NCBI GenBank assembly: GCA_964580235.1
Contig: CAZOJY010000037.1
Coordinates: 1 to 28,281 of the forward strand
From: G020348385 sp964580235
Lineage (GTDB): Bacteria > Acidobacteriota > Aminicenantia > Aminicenantales > Aminicenantaceae
Direction: 5' to 3'
DNA length: 28,281 nucleotides
The notes beneath the pieces are model-generated. The model was given only the letters and a program-made list of their open reading frames with translations. It was not told the DNA's origin and did not search any database. This document shows positions 16,530 through 24,685 of the stretch, in pieces (position 1 is the stretch's first letter; every line of letters begins with the position of its first letter). Both the position numbers and the translations under genes were made by a program.

Positions 16530-17459
16530 ATGATTGAAGTCAAAAGAGATTATATGACATCATCCTCCTCCCCAGAACTGCGAGTTTTGGTCACAGGAGT
16601 CGGAGGGCCGGCTGGGAAAGCTGCGACTTTTTTCTTTAAAGATCATAACGTTTTTGTATTGGGGACTGATGTACGTGCTCTAGACACAGAGGCAGACCAC
16701 TTTCAAAAAATTCCACCTGGTCTCGATACGGCTTTTATTCCTGCAATAATAAGCCTCATAAAGCGCTTTAATATATCACTTTTAATCTCTACGGTTACAG
16801 AGGAGCTGCTTTCTGTCTCGCAAGCTAGAAGTGCTATTAAAAAATGCGGATGTTTTGTTTTTAGTCCTTCTCCCAAATATATCCGAATCGCCAATGATAA
16901 ATTTTTAACGGTAAAATATTTGAATGGGCACGGTATCCAGACACCCCAAAGCATAGAGCAGGAGAAACTGGATTCTTTAGATAATTTGGCTGAGGCTATT
17001 GAGTTTCCTATTCTGGCAAAACCTCGATTTAGCCGGGGAGGGAGAGGACTTTCCTTATATGCCGCTAAGGAGGATCTCATTAAGGAAAAACGAAATGGAC
17101 TTGTATTCCAGGAATTCATCCCGGGTGAAGAATACAACACGAATGTATTTGCCTATCCCAGAGGAGAGATTATGGTCAATGCTGTACTCTTAAAAACAGC
17201 TTTAAAAAATGGAATATTTGGAAATGCTTTATCCGTGAAGCGGGCTCATCACCCTGAGGTCGAAAAAGTTTCAGCTCAGGCCGTGCGGGCATTAAAATTG
17301 GAGGGTCCAGCTGACATTGACATAAGATTAAAATCCGATGGATCACCGGTATTATTGGAAGTCAATGCAAGAGTGGGGGCCAATGTGCTATCGGCACAGG
17401 AGGTTTTAGAGAAGATGGTTTCAACATGGACGGAATGTTTTCGGAAGGATGTCAGATGA
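16530..17459 (+). CDS. ATP-grasp ligase of a polysaccharide locus
   Basis: Cytoplasmic ATP-dependent carboxylate-amine ligase of 309 residues, resembling the half-molecules of carbamoyl-phosphate synthase large chain and PylC. An N-terminal pre-ATP-grasp Rossmann-like domain begins RVLVTGVGGPAGKAA (18-32). The ATP-binding fold has the lysine loop AKPRFSRGGRG (163-173), QEFIPGEEYN (194-203), the acidic ADIDIRL (261-267) and the metal site LEVNAR (276-281). The substrate is unknown; similar genes occur in capsule and surface-sugar clusters. Two starts are possible: ATG 16530 has no clear ribosome site, while ATG 16554 follows AAAAGAGA. The stop overlaps the next ATG (ATGA), so coexpression with the outer-membrane protein is expected. 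True CarB is excluded by size and context. Confidence 0.8.
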   Translation: MIEVKRDYMTSSSSPELRVLVTGVGGPAGKAATFFFKDHNVFVLGTDVRALDTEADHFQKIPPGLDTAFIPAIISLIKRFNISLLISTVTEELLSVSQARSAIKKCGCFVFSPSPKYIRIANDKFLTVKYLNGHGIQTPQSIEQEKLDSLDNLAEAIEFPILAKPRFSRGGRGLSLYAAKEDLIKEKRNGLVFQEFIPGEEYNTNVFAYPRGEIMVNAVLLKTALKNGIFGNALSVKRAHHPEVEKVSAQAVRALKLEGPADIDIRLKSDGSPVLLEVNARVGANVLSAQEVLEKMVSTWTECFRKDVR

Positions 17460-18667
17460 TCAAACTCCGGTTATTGCTTTTTGGCATAACCTTGCTGATG
17501 TTTTCTCAAATAACAGTGGCCCAGAGTATTGACGATCATTTAGGCCTAGCAGAAAAATTAAAAAATGAAGGGAAATTCGAGCTGGCCATTGAAGAATACC
17601 GGATTGTGTTATCTTTAAAAAAAGAAAATGACATCGAGATCATGAGCACGATTGCCACATTGTGCAAGTGGACGAGGAATTATAAGCAGGCTGAATCATG
17701 GCTGGAGAAAATAATCGAAATTGACCCTCAGAACCGGGCGGCTCTGCAGGAACTGGAAGACCTCAGATTGAATCGTGGGATCCACTTGATGGCAGGCTAC
17801 GGGGGATGGGAAGTGGATTATACCAAGAAAGCCTATGATGTCCAGATTTTCCTAGGAAACATAGACTGGGCGGAAATTTACTTCGGCTACTCCAGCTATG
17901 AACGGGCTTTTTATGACCGGAAAAAAACATTCGGTAAAGTGTATTTTTTTCCCAAGCACACGACGTATCTAAAATTTGAATTCAATTACAAGGATTACGG
18001 TTATCCAAAAGAAATCAATCCTAATCCCGACGACAACAGCTATGATAAAGTCCCCAGCTATGAGATTGAGCTGAATCATAATTTGACTCCTGACTTCCGG
18101 TTTTCTCTTTATTATGAGTATTTCAATCCAAATTTCTTTTGGGGTGCATCGACCAGAGCAAAAAATTATAAAATAGGAGGAGAACTCAACCTTCGGCTGC
18201 TTGACCTGTTCAACGCAAAATTGTACCTTGCCCGGCTAAAAGACCCGGACCCGGCAACGTTTAAGGTTGATAAAAATTCACAGCAAATTTTGAATCTGGA
18301 TTACAAGACTGAATTCCTGTTAGGTGGAGGAGTAGAAATCGATAAAGGTCCGTTCGAAGCAGGATTAAAATACATTCCCAATAGAGATTTGGACAATTCT
18401 CTGGACTATTCTTATTTTATAAATTTTGTGTACAAAATAAGAAATAAAAACATCCCCTTTCCTTTAGAGGCAAGATTTGATTATATCTATGACAAATATT
18501 CCCAATGGAGCTATTTGAGCGGCCTGACCTCAAAGGTGGCCATGTTTGCCATCCATGCCGAACCGCTGAAATTGCTTGCCTTAAGACTTGGCATTAAGCT
18601 GCTGAATAAGGCGGAAGAGAATGATTTTGGCATTTTTATCAGGCTTATTTTTAAAAGCAGAGCTTGA
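17456..18667 (+). CDS. Outer-membrane beta-barrel with N-terminal TPRs (YaiO/PgaA-like)
   Basis: Probable outer-membrane export channel of the polysaccharide system. The 403-residue product has a signal peptide (MIKLRLLLFGITLLMFSQ, cleavage near TVAQS) and two TPR motifs at about 26-59 and 60-93 (DHLGLAEKLKNEGKFELAIE..., WLEKIIEIDPQNRAAL). From about 107 to the end there are alternating amphipathic strands rich in Tyr/Phe (VYFFPKHTTYLKFEFNYKDYGY, FRFSLYYEYFNPNFFWG), the pattern of a YaiO-type barrel. The start at 17456 is chosen because it places the signal peptide at the N-terminus and forms an ATGA overlap with the ATP-grasp stop; GGAAGGA lies upstream. PgaA and PelB have the same order but far more TPRs. 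Function is inferred from architecture and context. Confidence 0.75.
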   Translation: MIKLRLLLFGITLLMFSQITVAQSIDDHLGLAEKLKNEGKFELAIEEYRIVLSLKKENDIEIMSTIATLCKWTRNYKQAESWLEKIIEIDPQNRAALQELEDLRLNRGIHLMAGYGGWEVDYTKKAYDVQIFLGNIDWAEIYFGYSSYERAFYDRKKTFGKVYFFPKHTTYLKFEFNYKDYGYPKEINPNPDDNSYDKVPSYEIELNHNLTPDFRFSLYYEYFNPNFFWGASTRAKNYKIGGELNLRLLDLFNAKLYLARLKDPDPATFKVDKNSQQILNLDYKTEFLLGGGVEIDKGPFEAGLKYIPNRDLDNSLDYSYFINFVYKIRNKNIPFPLEARFDYIYDKYSQWSYLSGLTSKVAMFAIHAEPLKLLALRLGIKLLNKAEENDFGIFIRLIFKSRA

Positions 18668-18686
18668 ATCACAATATTCTGCAAAA

Positions 18687-20540
18687 ATGAAAAAAGTATT
18701 GGCTCTTGTTTTTGTTGTTTTTCTTTCAGCAAGTGTTTTTCCGGGGCAGAACTACCTGAACGATTACACCAAAGGGAATGATCTCTTTAAAGAGAATAAA
18801 TTCTTAGAAGCCGCTGAATATCTAAATAAAGCCTTGGCCGATTATCCGGAACACATTCCATCGCTGAAACTTTTGGGGGAGATTTATACCAGATTGAATA
18901 GATATGAAGAAGCGATAATTTATTTTAAAAAAGCACTTGTGTTAAATCCAAAAGATATTGAAGCTAGGATCAACCTGGCAGATGTTTTAGCCTGGAAAGG
19001 TGAACTTGACCGTGCCATCGGTCTATATATAGAGGTTAAGGAAGATGAGCCTGAAAATATATCTGCCCAGCTGGGGCTGGCAAGAGTTTTGAGATGGGCT
19101 CAGCGGTATGAGGAGGCAAAAGACCAGTATTTGCGCATTGTCCAAGTCCATCCTCAAAATATCGATGCCTTGAGGGGTCTATCAAGTACATATGCTTTAT
19201 TGAGTATGTATTCTGAGGCTATCCGAACAATTTCCAGCGCGATATCCTATTCACAAGACAATCCTGAACTTTATCGGCAAAAAGGAGAAATCCTCTCCTG
19301 GCAAAATCGTTTTCAAGAAGCGGAGCAGAGCTTCCAAAAGTCCTTGAATCTGGATGCAACAGATCCTGAAACATATCAGAGCCTAGGCAACCTGTATGCC
19401 TGGAATAAAAAGTATAAACTGGCAGTCGAAGCTTATGATAAGGCGTTTCAAATTGAACCCGAGAATGTCGACCATCTTTTAGATTATGCCAAGTCATTTA
19501 TACTTTGGAAAAAAACCTATCAGGCCGAACGGATGCTAAAAAAAGTATTAAAACTTGAACCTCAAAACATTCAGGCTCTCAAGCTTATTCAGGAAATAAA
19601 ACAGAAGCCCAAATTCGACTTACTGGAATTGATCGAAAGAGTGATTGAACCGGCCTTGATTCTTTCCATTATGATCATCATTTTTTTCTATTTTCATAAG
19701 AAAATAGACATTCTCAGACAAAGACACAGGTATTACTGGATATTCACCCGCTATCTGCTTCCAATTCTCTTGTGTCTGGGATTTCTCGTTTTTGGCTTAA
19801 CGCTTTGGAGTGATGTCCTGGAGCCCTATACGGAAGTGGCCACGGAAATTCTTGAGCTGTCTATAATGTGTCTTCTTTGCTTAGCATTTATTTCGCTTCT
19901 TTTGTTAAAAAAAAACAACGGTCCCGTAAAAAGAAATGTGTTAGTGATCGGAGCCCATCCTGATGACATTGAACTGGGATGCGGCGGGACCATAGCAAAA
20001 TTGAAGCATGATAAGGCAAAAGTGTATGCCATGATACTTTCTCTTGGGGAAAAAGGAGGAGCAGAGCTGGAAAAACGAATCAAAGAAGCCCGGGCTGCTG
20101 CAGAATATTTAAATCTGAACAACATCTGGCTGTTTAATTTCCCTGATACTAAACTTCAGGAAAACATAAATTCCATTATCCCGAAAATTGAGAATGTGAT
20201 AAAAAAAGCGAAAATCACGACCATCTTTACCCATTCACCAGATAATATTCATCAGGATCACCGGGCTGTCCATGAATCATGCAAAGTTGCCGCAAGGGGA
20301 GATATCTCTGTCGTCTGTTACGAAGACATCCGTGTTGACCAAGAATTCATTCCTAATTATTTTGTGGATATAACCGAATTTATTGATGTTAAGCTCAAGT
20401 TAATCAAAATTCACAAGTCTCAAAGAGGAAAACCATACATGGATTTAGACAGCATAAAAGGGAGAGCAGCTCACCGGGGACTGCAGTCCGGAGTCAAATA
20501 TGCCGAGGCATTTTTATCCTATAAAATGGTTGATAAATGA
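18687..20540 (+). CDS. TPR - membrane - PIG-L deacetylase fusion protein
   Basis: Inner-membrane protein of 617 residues with an unusual layout. After a signal peptide (MKKVLALVFVVFLSASVFPG) come eight consecutive 34-residue TPRs (about 24-295, e.g. EEAIIYFKKALVLNPKDIEA). Three membrane helices follow at about 323-337, 355-374 and 389-407, then a PIG-L/LmbE domain (about 417-617). The zinc site AHPDD (423-427) and the second motif HQDH (522-525) are intact, so N-deacetylase activity on an amino sugar is likely. The flanking charges (HKK...RQRHR and KKNNGPVKR inside, acidic SDVLEPYTE outside) put the TPRs in the periplasm and the deacetylase in the cytosol. Start 18687 chosen because the signal peptide follows it, although no good ribosome site is seen. 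It lies 19 bases after the barrel gene. Confidence 0.8.
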   Translation: MKKVLALVFVVFLSASVFPGQNYLNDYTKGNDLFKENKFLEAAEYLNKALADYPEHIPSLKLLGEIYTRLNRYEEAIIYFKKALVLNPKDIEARINLADVLAWKGELDRAIGLYIEVKEDEPENISAQLGLARVLRWAQRYEEAKDQYLRIVQVHPQNIDALRGLSSTYALLSMYSEAIRTISSAISYSQDNPELYRQKGEILSWQNRFQEAEQSFQKSLNLDATDPETYQSLGNLYAWNKKYKLAVEAYDKAFQIEPENVDHLLDYAKSFILWKKTYQAERMLKKVLKLEPQNIQALKLIQEIKQKPKFDLLELIERVIEPALILSIMIIIFFYFHKKIDILRQRHRYYWIFTRYLLPILLCLGFLVFGLTLWSDVLEPYTEVATEILELSIMCLLCLAFISLLLLKKNNGPVKRNVLVIGAHPDDIELGCGGTIAKLKHDKAKVYAMILSLGEKGGAELEKRIKEARAAAEYLNLNNIWLFNFPDTKLQENINSIIPKIENVIKKAKITTIFTHSPDNIHQDHRAVHESCKVAARGDISVVCYEDIRVDQEFIPNYFVDITEFIDVKLKLIKIHKSQRGKPYMDLDSIKGRAAHRGLQSGVKYAEAFLSYKMVDK

Positions 20541-20578
20541 AAAATCTGGATCAAATTCAGGTCGATTATTAAGTGTCC

Positions 20579-22957
20579 ATGAAAATTTTATTCAGTTTTG
20601 TGCTGGCTTTTGGACTTGTTGTCTTTTTATTAGGTTTGCAGACACTCGTGTTTATTCCACTGTCAGTGTTATATGAGATTTGGAAAAGAAAGTTTTTCAA
20701 GAAGTGGAGAAAGGACTATTCTCCCTATGTCAGCGTGATAATACCTGCTTTTAATGAAGAAAATACTATCCGCCCCTGTATTGAGTCGATCCTGGCCTCT
20801 GATTACCCGCAGTTTGAGCTGATAGTAATCAATGATGGCTCTACGGATAATACTGAGGCGAGAATACAGGATTTAATTCATTTAAAAAAGATTGTTTATC
20901 TGAAGACATCAAATCAGGGCAAAGCTCGGGCCCTTAATAAGGGCATTGAGCTATCAAAAGGAGATGTGATTGTCTACAGCGATGCTGACAGCTTTTTCTT
21001 ATCAGATACCTTAAAAAAACTGGCTCGTTGGTTTATCGATCCAAATATTCATGGAGTGTGCGGGAATGATACTCCGATAGATCCAAAAACCTCTCTTCAG
21101 AAACTGCTGGTCATCACAACTCATATTGGCACAGGTTTTGTTAGAAGAGCTCTATCTTTTATTTCATCCCTTCATATTATCACGGGAAATCTGGGTGCTA
21201 TCAGAGCCAAAACACTTAAATCGATGCAAGGTTTTGTGCCAGTCTGGGGGGAGGATATGGAAATCACATTCCGTCTCCAAAAAGCCAGAAAGAAAATAAT
21301 CTTCGATTCGGAGCCGATTGTATTGGCGGAATGTCCAGGAAATATCAGGAATCTCTGGAAACAGCGAATTCGATGGGTGCGGAGTTACCTAAAAATCTGT
21401 CGGATGCATAAAAAACTATTTTTCAGCCCAAAACATGCTCCGTTTTCTTTCTATCTTCCCTTAAACTTTTCTTCGCTGGTTATCGTTCCCATTTTACAGT
21501 TGGCCACGTTCTTAATTCTCCCATTTATCTTAAACAGCCGGGATTTTTCTTTCAAAAGCCCCTGGAGCATATTTTTGTATTCAGGCTTAATATATTTCTT
21601 CATCATTTCGATATACAGCTGTTTTTTGGATAAGCGCTCGAGGGACCTCCGGTTTCTTATCCCATTTGGCTTTTTAATTCTGCCAATGTCCTATTTTTAT
21701 AATTTTGTGGTTCTCAATTCTCTTTTTAAAGAATTGGTTCGAAGAAAAGAACATTGGAGGCGTATCGAAAAAAGAAATATGGACGAGATTCTGATCGCTC
21801 CAAGAAGAAGATCAGCAGCTCTACTGATATCGATAGTCATTGTATTTGCAATTTTTATTTCAGTGCTTTCGTTTCGTATAATGAACCGGCCCGCCTACTC
21901 TCCTTTAGACATTCCTCCTGGGTCAATTCTTGCCCTGGCCAGTCATTTTGATGCTTATGAAGACTGGCCCAAAGCAATCAACTCGGTTGTCAATGGTTAC
22001 GGAAAGGAAATGATCAATACTGTCGGAATTGGCGCCGGCAGAATGGAGTGGACATATTTTAAGTGGAAAGATCATTCGCAATATTGGAGCAATCATCAAA
22101 GGGGGGCCGATCAAGACCTGCTTTTGAATGCGACCGCCGCATTTCATAAAAGAGGATGGCCGGTCATTGCCATTATCGATTTATATGCTCCCAATTCTAT
22201 TAGGGAAAACCCGGATAAGGCTGCCGTAGGCTTTGATGGGAGCAGAAGCACAGAGCAGATCTGCTTTATGGAACTTGTCAATGGCGAATATGGAGAAAAA
22301 ATCTTAGAGATGGTTCATTATCTGGCACGAGAATATCCGATTGAAGCGGTAGATCTTACCGAATTGGGCTATAACACATTCTGTTATTGTGATAGATGCC
22401 TTGAAGCATACAGATCCTATTCCGGCCGGGAATATTGGCCTGTCAACCGGAACAACAAGAAAATTTCAAAAGATCATCCCAGTATCGGGCAGTGGCGCTC
22501 CCAATTGATGGCTGCATATTTAAAAAGAATCGCCGATTATGTGCATCTCTATGGAAAAAAATTGTATGTCGATGTACCGGTAAGCTGGAAAAATTTCAAA
22601 AATGATGCTCAAGAATCAGGCCTCAAATATGATCTTGTGCTTGAAGCGGCAGATAAAATAGTCGTCTGGAATTACTTCTACCTGGAGGGAAAAGGACCTG
22701 ACATCAGCCAGAAACTGGCCGCATATCTCACAAAAAACTTCAGTCAAAGCCAAATCATAATTTCAATCGGCCTTTGGGGGAATGATACCCCTCTTTCTCC
22801 AGATGCCATGACTAAAGCGGCTTATTACACTTTAAAAAATGGAATCAATAACCTGTGGCTTACTCCAAACCACCTTATGGGCCCGGCGCACTGGAGAGAG
22901 TTGAAGAATTTATTCATTTTGGATTCAAATCCACAGGCGAACATACCGGAAAACTAA
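20579..22957 (+). CDS. Processive GT2 polysaccharide synthase fused to a glycoside-hydrolase-like domain
   Basis: Inner-membrane synthase of 792 residues. One N-terminal helix (about 5-32) precedes a GT2 domain of the PgaC/hyaluronan/cellulose synthase type with all motifs: VSVIIPAFNEE (51-61), DGSTDNT (86-92), the DAD at 135-137, GED (224-226) and processive QRIRW (262-266). Three helices follow (about 295-318, 329-349, 358-380) and a PgaC-like basic tail (FKELVRRKEHWRRIEKR). An additional helix (413-434) then leads to an extracytoplasmic domain (about 445-785) that looks like a TIM-barrel hydrolase of the GHL/PgaB type, with AVDLTELGYNTFCYCDRC; C602, C604 and C607 form CxCxxC. The ATG at 20579 is preferred to GTG 20573; the ribosome site is weak. 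Last gene of the operon. The polymer is unknown; poly-N-acetylhexosamine is a guess. Confidence 0.82.
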   Translation: MKILFSFVLAFGLVVFLLGLQTLVFIPLSVLYEIWKRKFFKKWRKDYSPYVSVIIPAFNEENTIRPCIESILASDYPQFELIVINDGSTDNTEARIQDLIHLKKIVYLKTSNQGKARALNKGIELSKGDVIVYSDADSFFLSDTLKKLARWFIDPNIHGVCGNDTPIDPKTSLQKLLVITTHIGTGFVRRALSFISSLHIITGNLGAIRAKTLKSMQGFVPVWGEDMEITFRLQKARKKIIFDSEPIVLAECPGNIRNLWKQRIRWVRSYLKICRMHKKLFFSPKHAPFSFYLPLNFSSLVIVPILQLATFLILPFILNSRDFSFKSPWSIFLYSGLIYFFIISIYSCFLDKRSRDLRFLIPFGFLILPMSYFYNFVVLNSLFKELVRRKEHWRRIEKRNMDEILIAPRRRSAALLISIVIVFAIFISVLSFRIMNRPAYSPLDIPPGSILALASHFDAYEDWPKAINSVVNGYGKEMINTVGIGAGRMEWTYFKWKDHSQYWSNHQRGADQDLLLNATAAFHKRGWPVIAIIDLYAPNSIRENPDKAAVGFDGSRSTEQICFMELVNGEYGEKILEMVHYLAREYPIEAVDLTELGYNTFCYCDRCLEAYRSYSGREYWPVNRNNKKISKDHPSIGQWRSQLMAAYLKRIADYVHLYGKKLYVDVPVSWKNFKNDAQESGLKYDLVLEAADKIVVWNYFYLEGKGPDISQKLAAYLTKNFSQSQIIISIGLWGNDTPLSPDAMTKAAYYTLKNGINNLWLTPNHLMGPAHWRELKNLFILDSNPQANIPEN

Positions 22958-23054
22958 ACCTACGGAAAGTATTTCTCTTGCCTATTGACCTTTGTATGAC
23001 ATGTTTGATCCTGGTTTTGTTTTGAGGAGCCATCCGTCTGAATCACATCTATGG

Positions 23055-23110
23055 GGATTTTTGGCAAACGAACGACTTCTTTCGGAGCTGTAGACGGAAT
23101 TTTGGCAAAC
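23055..23110. repeat. 15-bp direct repeat upstream of msrAB
   Basis: GGATTTTTGGCAAAC (23055-23069) recurs as GGAATTTTGGCAAAC (23096-23110), one mismatch, starts 41 bases apart (about four helical turns). It is the only structure I see in the 206-base gap 22958-23163 and may be a paired operator for msrAB, or chance. Confidence 0.5.
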
Positions 23111-23163
23111 AGCTAGAATGGAATGTTGGAGAAAAAACGGATTTTATTGTGAGGAGAACAATC

Positions 23164-24285
23164 ATGAAAAAATTAATGTATATGGTGTTTTTAATGTTGT
23201 TTGCTGCCGTGGGCTTTTCGGCGGCAAGAACGGATAACTCATTGCAAAAAAAGGATAATAAGATGATGAAGGACCAAAACGATAATCTTAAAAAAGCGAC
23301 TTTTGCTGGAGGATGTTTCTGGTGTATGGAGCCGCCCTTTGACAAGTTGGATGGCGTTGTCGAGGTGATCTCCGGGTATACAGGGGGAACCAAAGACAAT
23401 CCTACATATGAAGAGGTCTCTTCGGGAAAGACCGGCCATGTCGAAGCCGTTCAGATCATCTATGACCCGTCCAAAATTTCCTACGAGGAACTCCTGGATG
23501 TGTTTTGGATGCAAATCGATCCAACAGATGATGGAGGCCAGTTTGTGGATCGTGGCTCGCAGTATGGTACCGGCATTTTCACCCATGATGAAGATCAAAA
23601 GATGTCAGCAGAAAAGTCGAAGAAGAAACTGGAAACATCGGGCAAATTCCATAAACCGATCGTCACAAAAATCCGGGAATTCACGAATTTTTTCGATGCA
23701 GAAGACTACCATCAGGATTATTACAAGGAGCACTCATCGAGATACTGGTTCTACAAGCAGCACTCTGGACGGGAGCCGTTTTTAAAGAAAACCTGGAAGA
23801 AGGATGAAAATAACAAGGTTAAATCTAGCGAACAACCGCTCAAAAAATTCATAGAACCCGACAAAAAAGCGTTGATAAAACAATTGACTCCCCTCCAATT
23901 CAAAGTGACACAGCATGAAGCTACGGAAAGGCCTTTCGATAACGAGTACTGGGACAATAAAAAAGAGGGGATCTATGTAGATATCCTCTCCGGTGAGCCT
24001 CTTTTTGCCTCCGTCGACAAATTTAAATCAGGCTCTGGATGGCCGAGTTTCAAAAAACCTCTCGAGCCGAACAACATCGTTGAAAAACAAGACAGGAGCC
24101 TATCCATGGTCCGGACAGAAGTCAGGAGCAGGCATGGAGATTCCCATCTTGGACATGTGTTCAATGACGGACCTCAGCCGACCGGATTGAGATACTGCAT
24201 CAATTCAGCCTCCCTCAGGTTCATCCCCAAGGAAGACCTGGAAAAAGAAGGCTACGGCAAATACTTGGCTCTTTTCAAAAAATAG
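23164..24285 (+). CDS. msrAB: Exported bifunctional peptide-methionine sulfoxide reductase MsrA/MsrB
   Basis: Repairs oxidised methionine in envelope proteins; MsrA reduces the S and MsrB the R sulfoxide. The 373-residue fusion has a signal peptide (MKKLMYMVFLMLFAAVGFSA), then MsrA at about 44-205 with GGCFWCME (catalytic C51), GYTGG and DYHQDYY. MsrB covers about 235-373 with SGSGWPSF, RSRHGDSHLGHVF and RYCINSASLRF (catalytic C345). There are only three cysteines: C51, C54 and C345. MsrB thus lacks both the zinc cysteines and an obvious resolving cysteine. Unlike neisserial PilB there is no thioredoxin-like domain, so an external periplasmic reductant is needed. ATG 23164 is preferred over 23149 because GAGGAGA lies 9 bases before it and the signal peptide starts there. 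Confidence 0.95.
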   Translation: MKKLMYMVFLMLFAAVGFSAARTDNSLQKKDNKMMKDQNDNLKKATFAGGCFWCMEPPFDKLDGVVEVISGYTGGTKDNPTYEEVSSGKTGHVEAVQIIYDPSKISYEELLDVFWMQIDPTDDGGQFVDRGSQYGTGIFTHDEDQKMSAEKSKKKLETSGKFHKPIVTKIREFTNFFDAEDYHQDYYKEHSSRYWFYKQHSGREPFLKKTWKKDENNKVKSSEQPLKKFIEPDKKALIKQLTPLQFKVTQHEATERPFDNEYWDNKKEGIYVDILSGEPLFASVDKFKSGSGWPSFKKPLEPNNIVEKQDRSLSMVRTEVRSRHGDSHLGHVFNDGPQPTGLRYCINSASLRFIPKEDLEKEGYGKYLALFKK

Positions 24286-24313
24286 AAAATCACATAAGCG
24301 GATATTAATTTTC

Positions 24314-24685
24314 TTGAGGCGTGAATACACATACATATTTATTTTAGATCCCGGTCCAAGAATCCGTGAAACTGTCGGAGACAACAACGAATTTATCAGC
24401 CTGATTATGGACCAGAACAAGAACATTGTGGAAAGTAAAAGAATGATTATCGACTGGGGGACGAATGATAAGGAAAAGGTCTATCAGTATTCAACCGTTG
24501 GACTGGCGCCAGGCCGATACGATTGCCAGGTCGTTATCAGAAACCTGGATAATGGAAAAGGGGCACTTCTGCGGCAATGGACAGTTTTTGAAAACGTGAT
24601 CACGCTCATGACTCCGGACGGATTTGCGAACCTAATGAGCACAATGTGGGCGGAAAGATGCGGTTTATCGGCAAACTCGGCATAG
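24314..24685 (+). pseudogene. Truncated coding fragment, probably C-terminal part of an exported protein
   Basis: The frame encodes a believable protein stretch (REYTYIFILDPGPRIRETVGDNN, KVYQYSTVGLAPGRYDCQVV, IRNLDNGKGALLRQWTVFEN). It resembles the carboxy-terminal beta-sandwich of the large VWA/GWxTD-type secreted proteins common in Acidobacteriota ('LaPGrYdcqvvirn'). It has no ATG, no ribosome site and no signal peptide: the first possible start is a TTG at 24314, and the same frame stays open back into the msrAB terminus. Coding-like sequence ends near 24600, where the frame turns into unrelated residues. I read it as a relic of a longer gene rather than a live small gene. The resemblance is from memory and unverified. 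Confidence 0.4.

Noticed and set aside
16530..17459. Assignment as carbamoyl-phosphate synthase large subunit.
   Set aside because: Only about 309 residues and one ATP-grasp module, with no CarA and a polysaccharide context.
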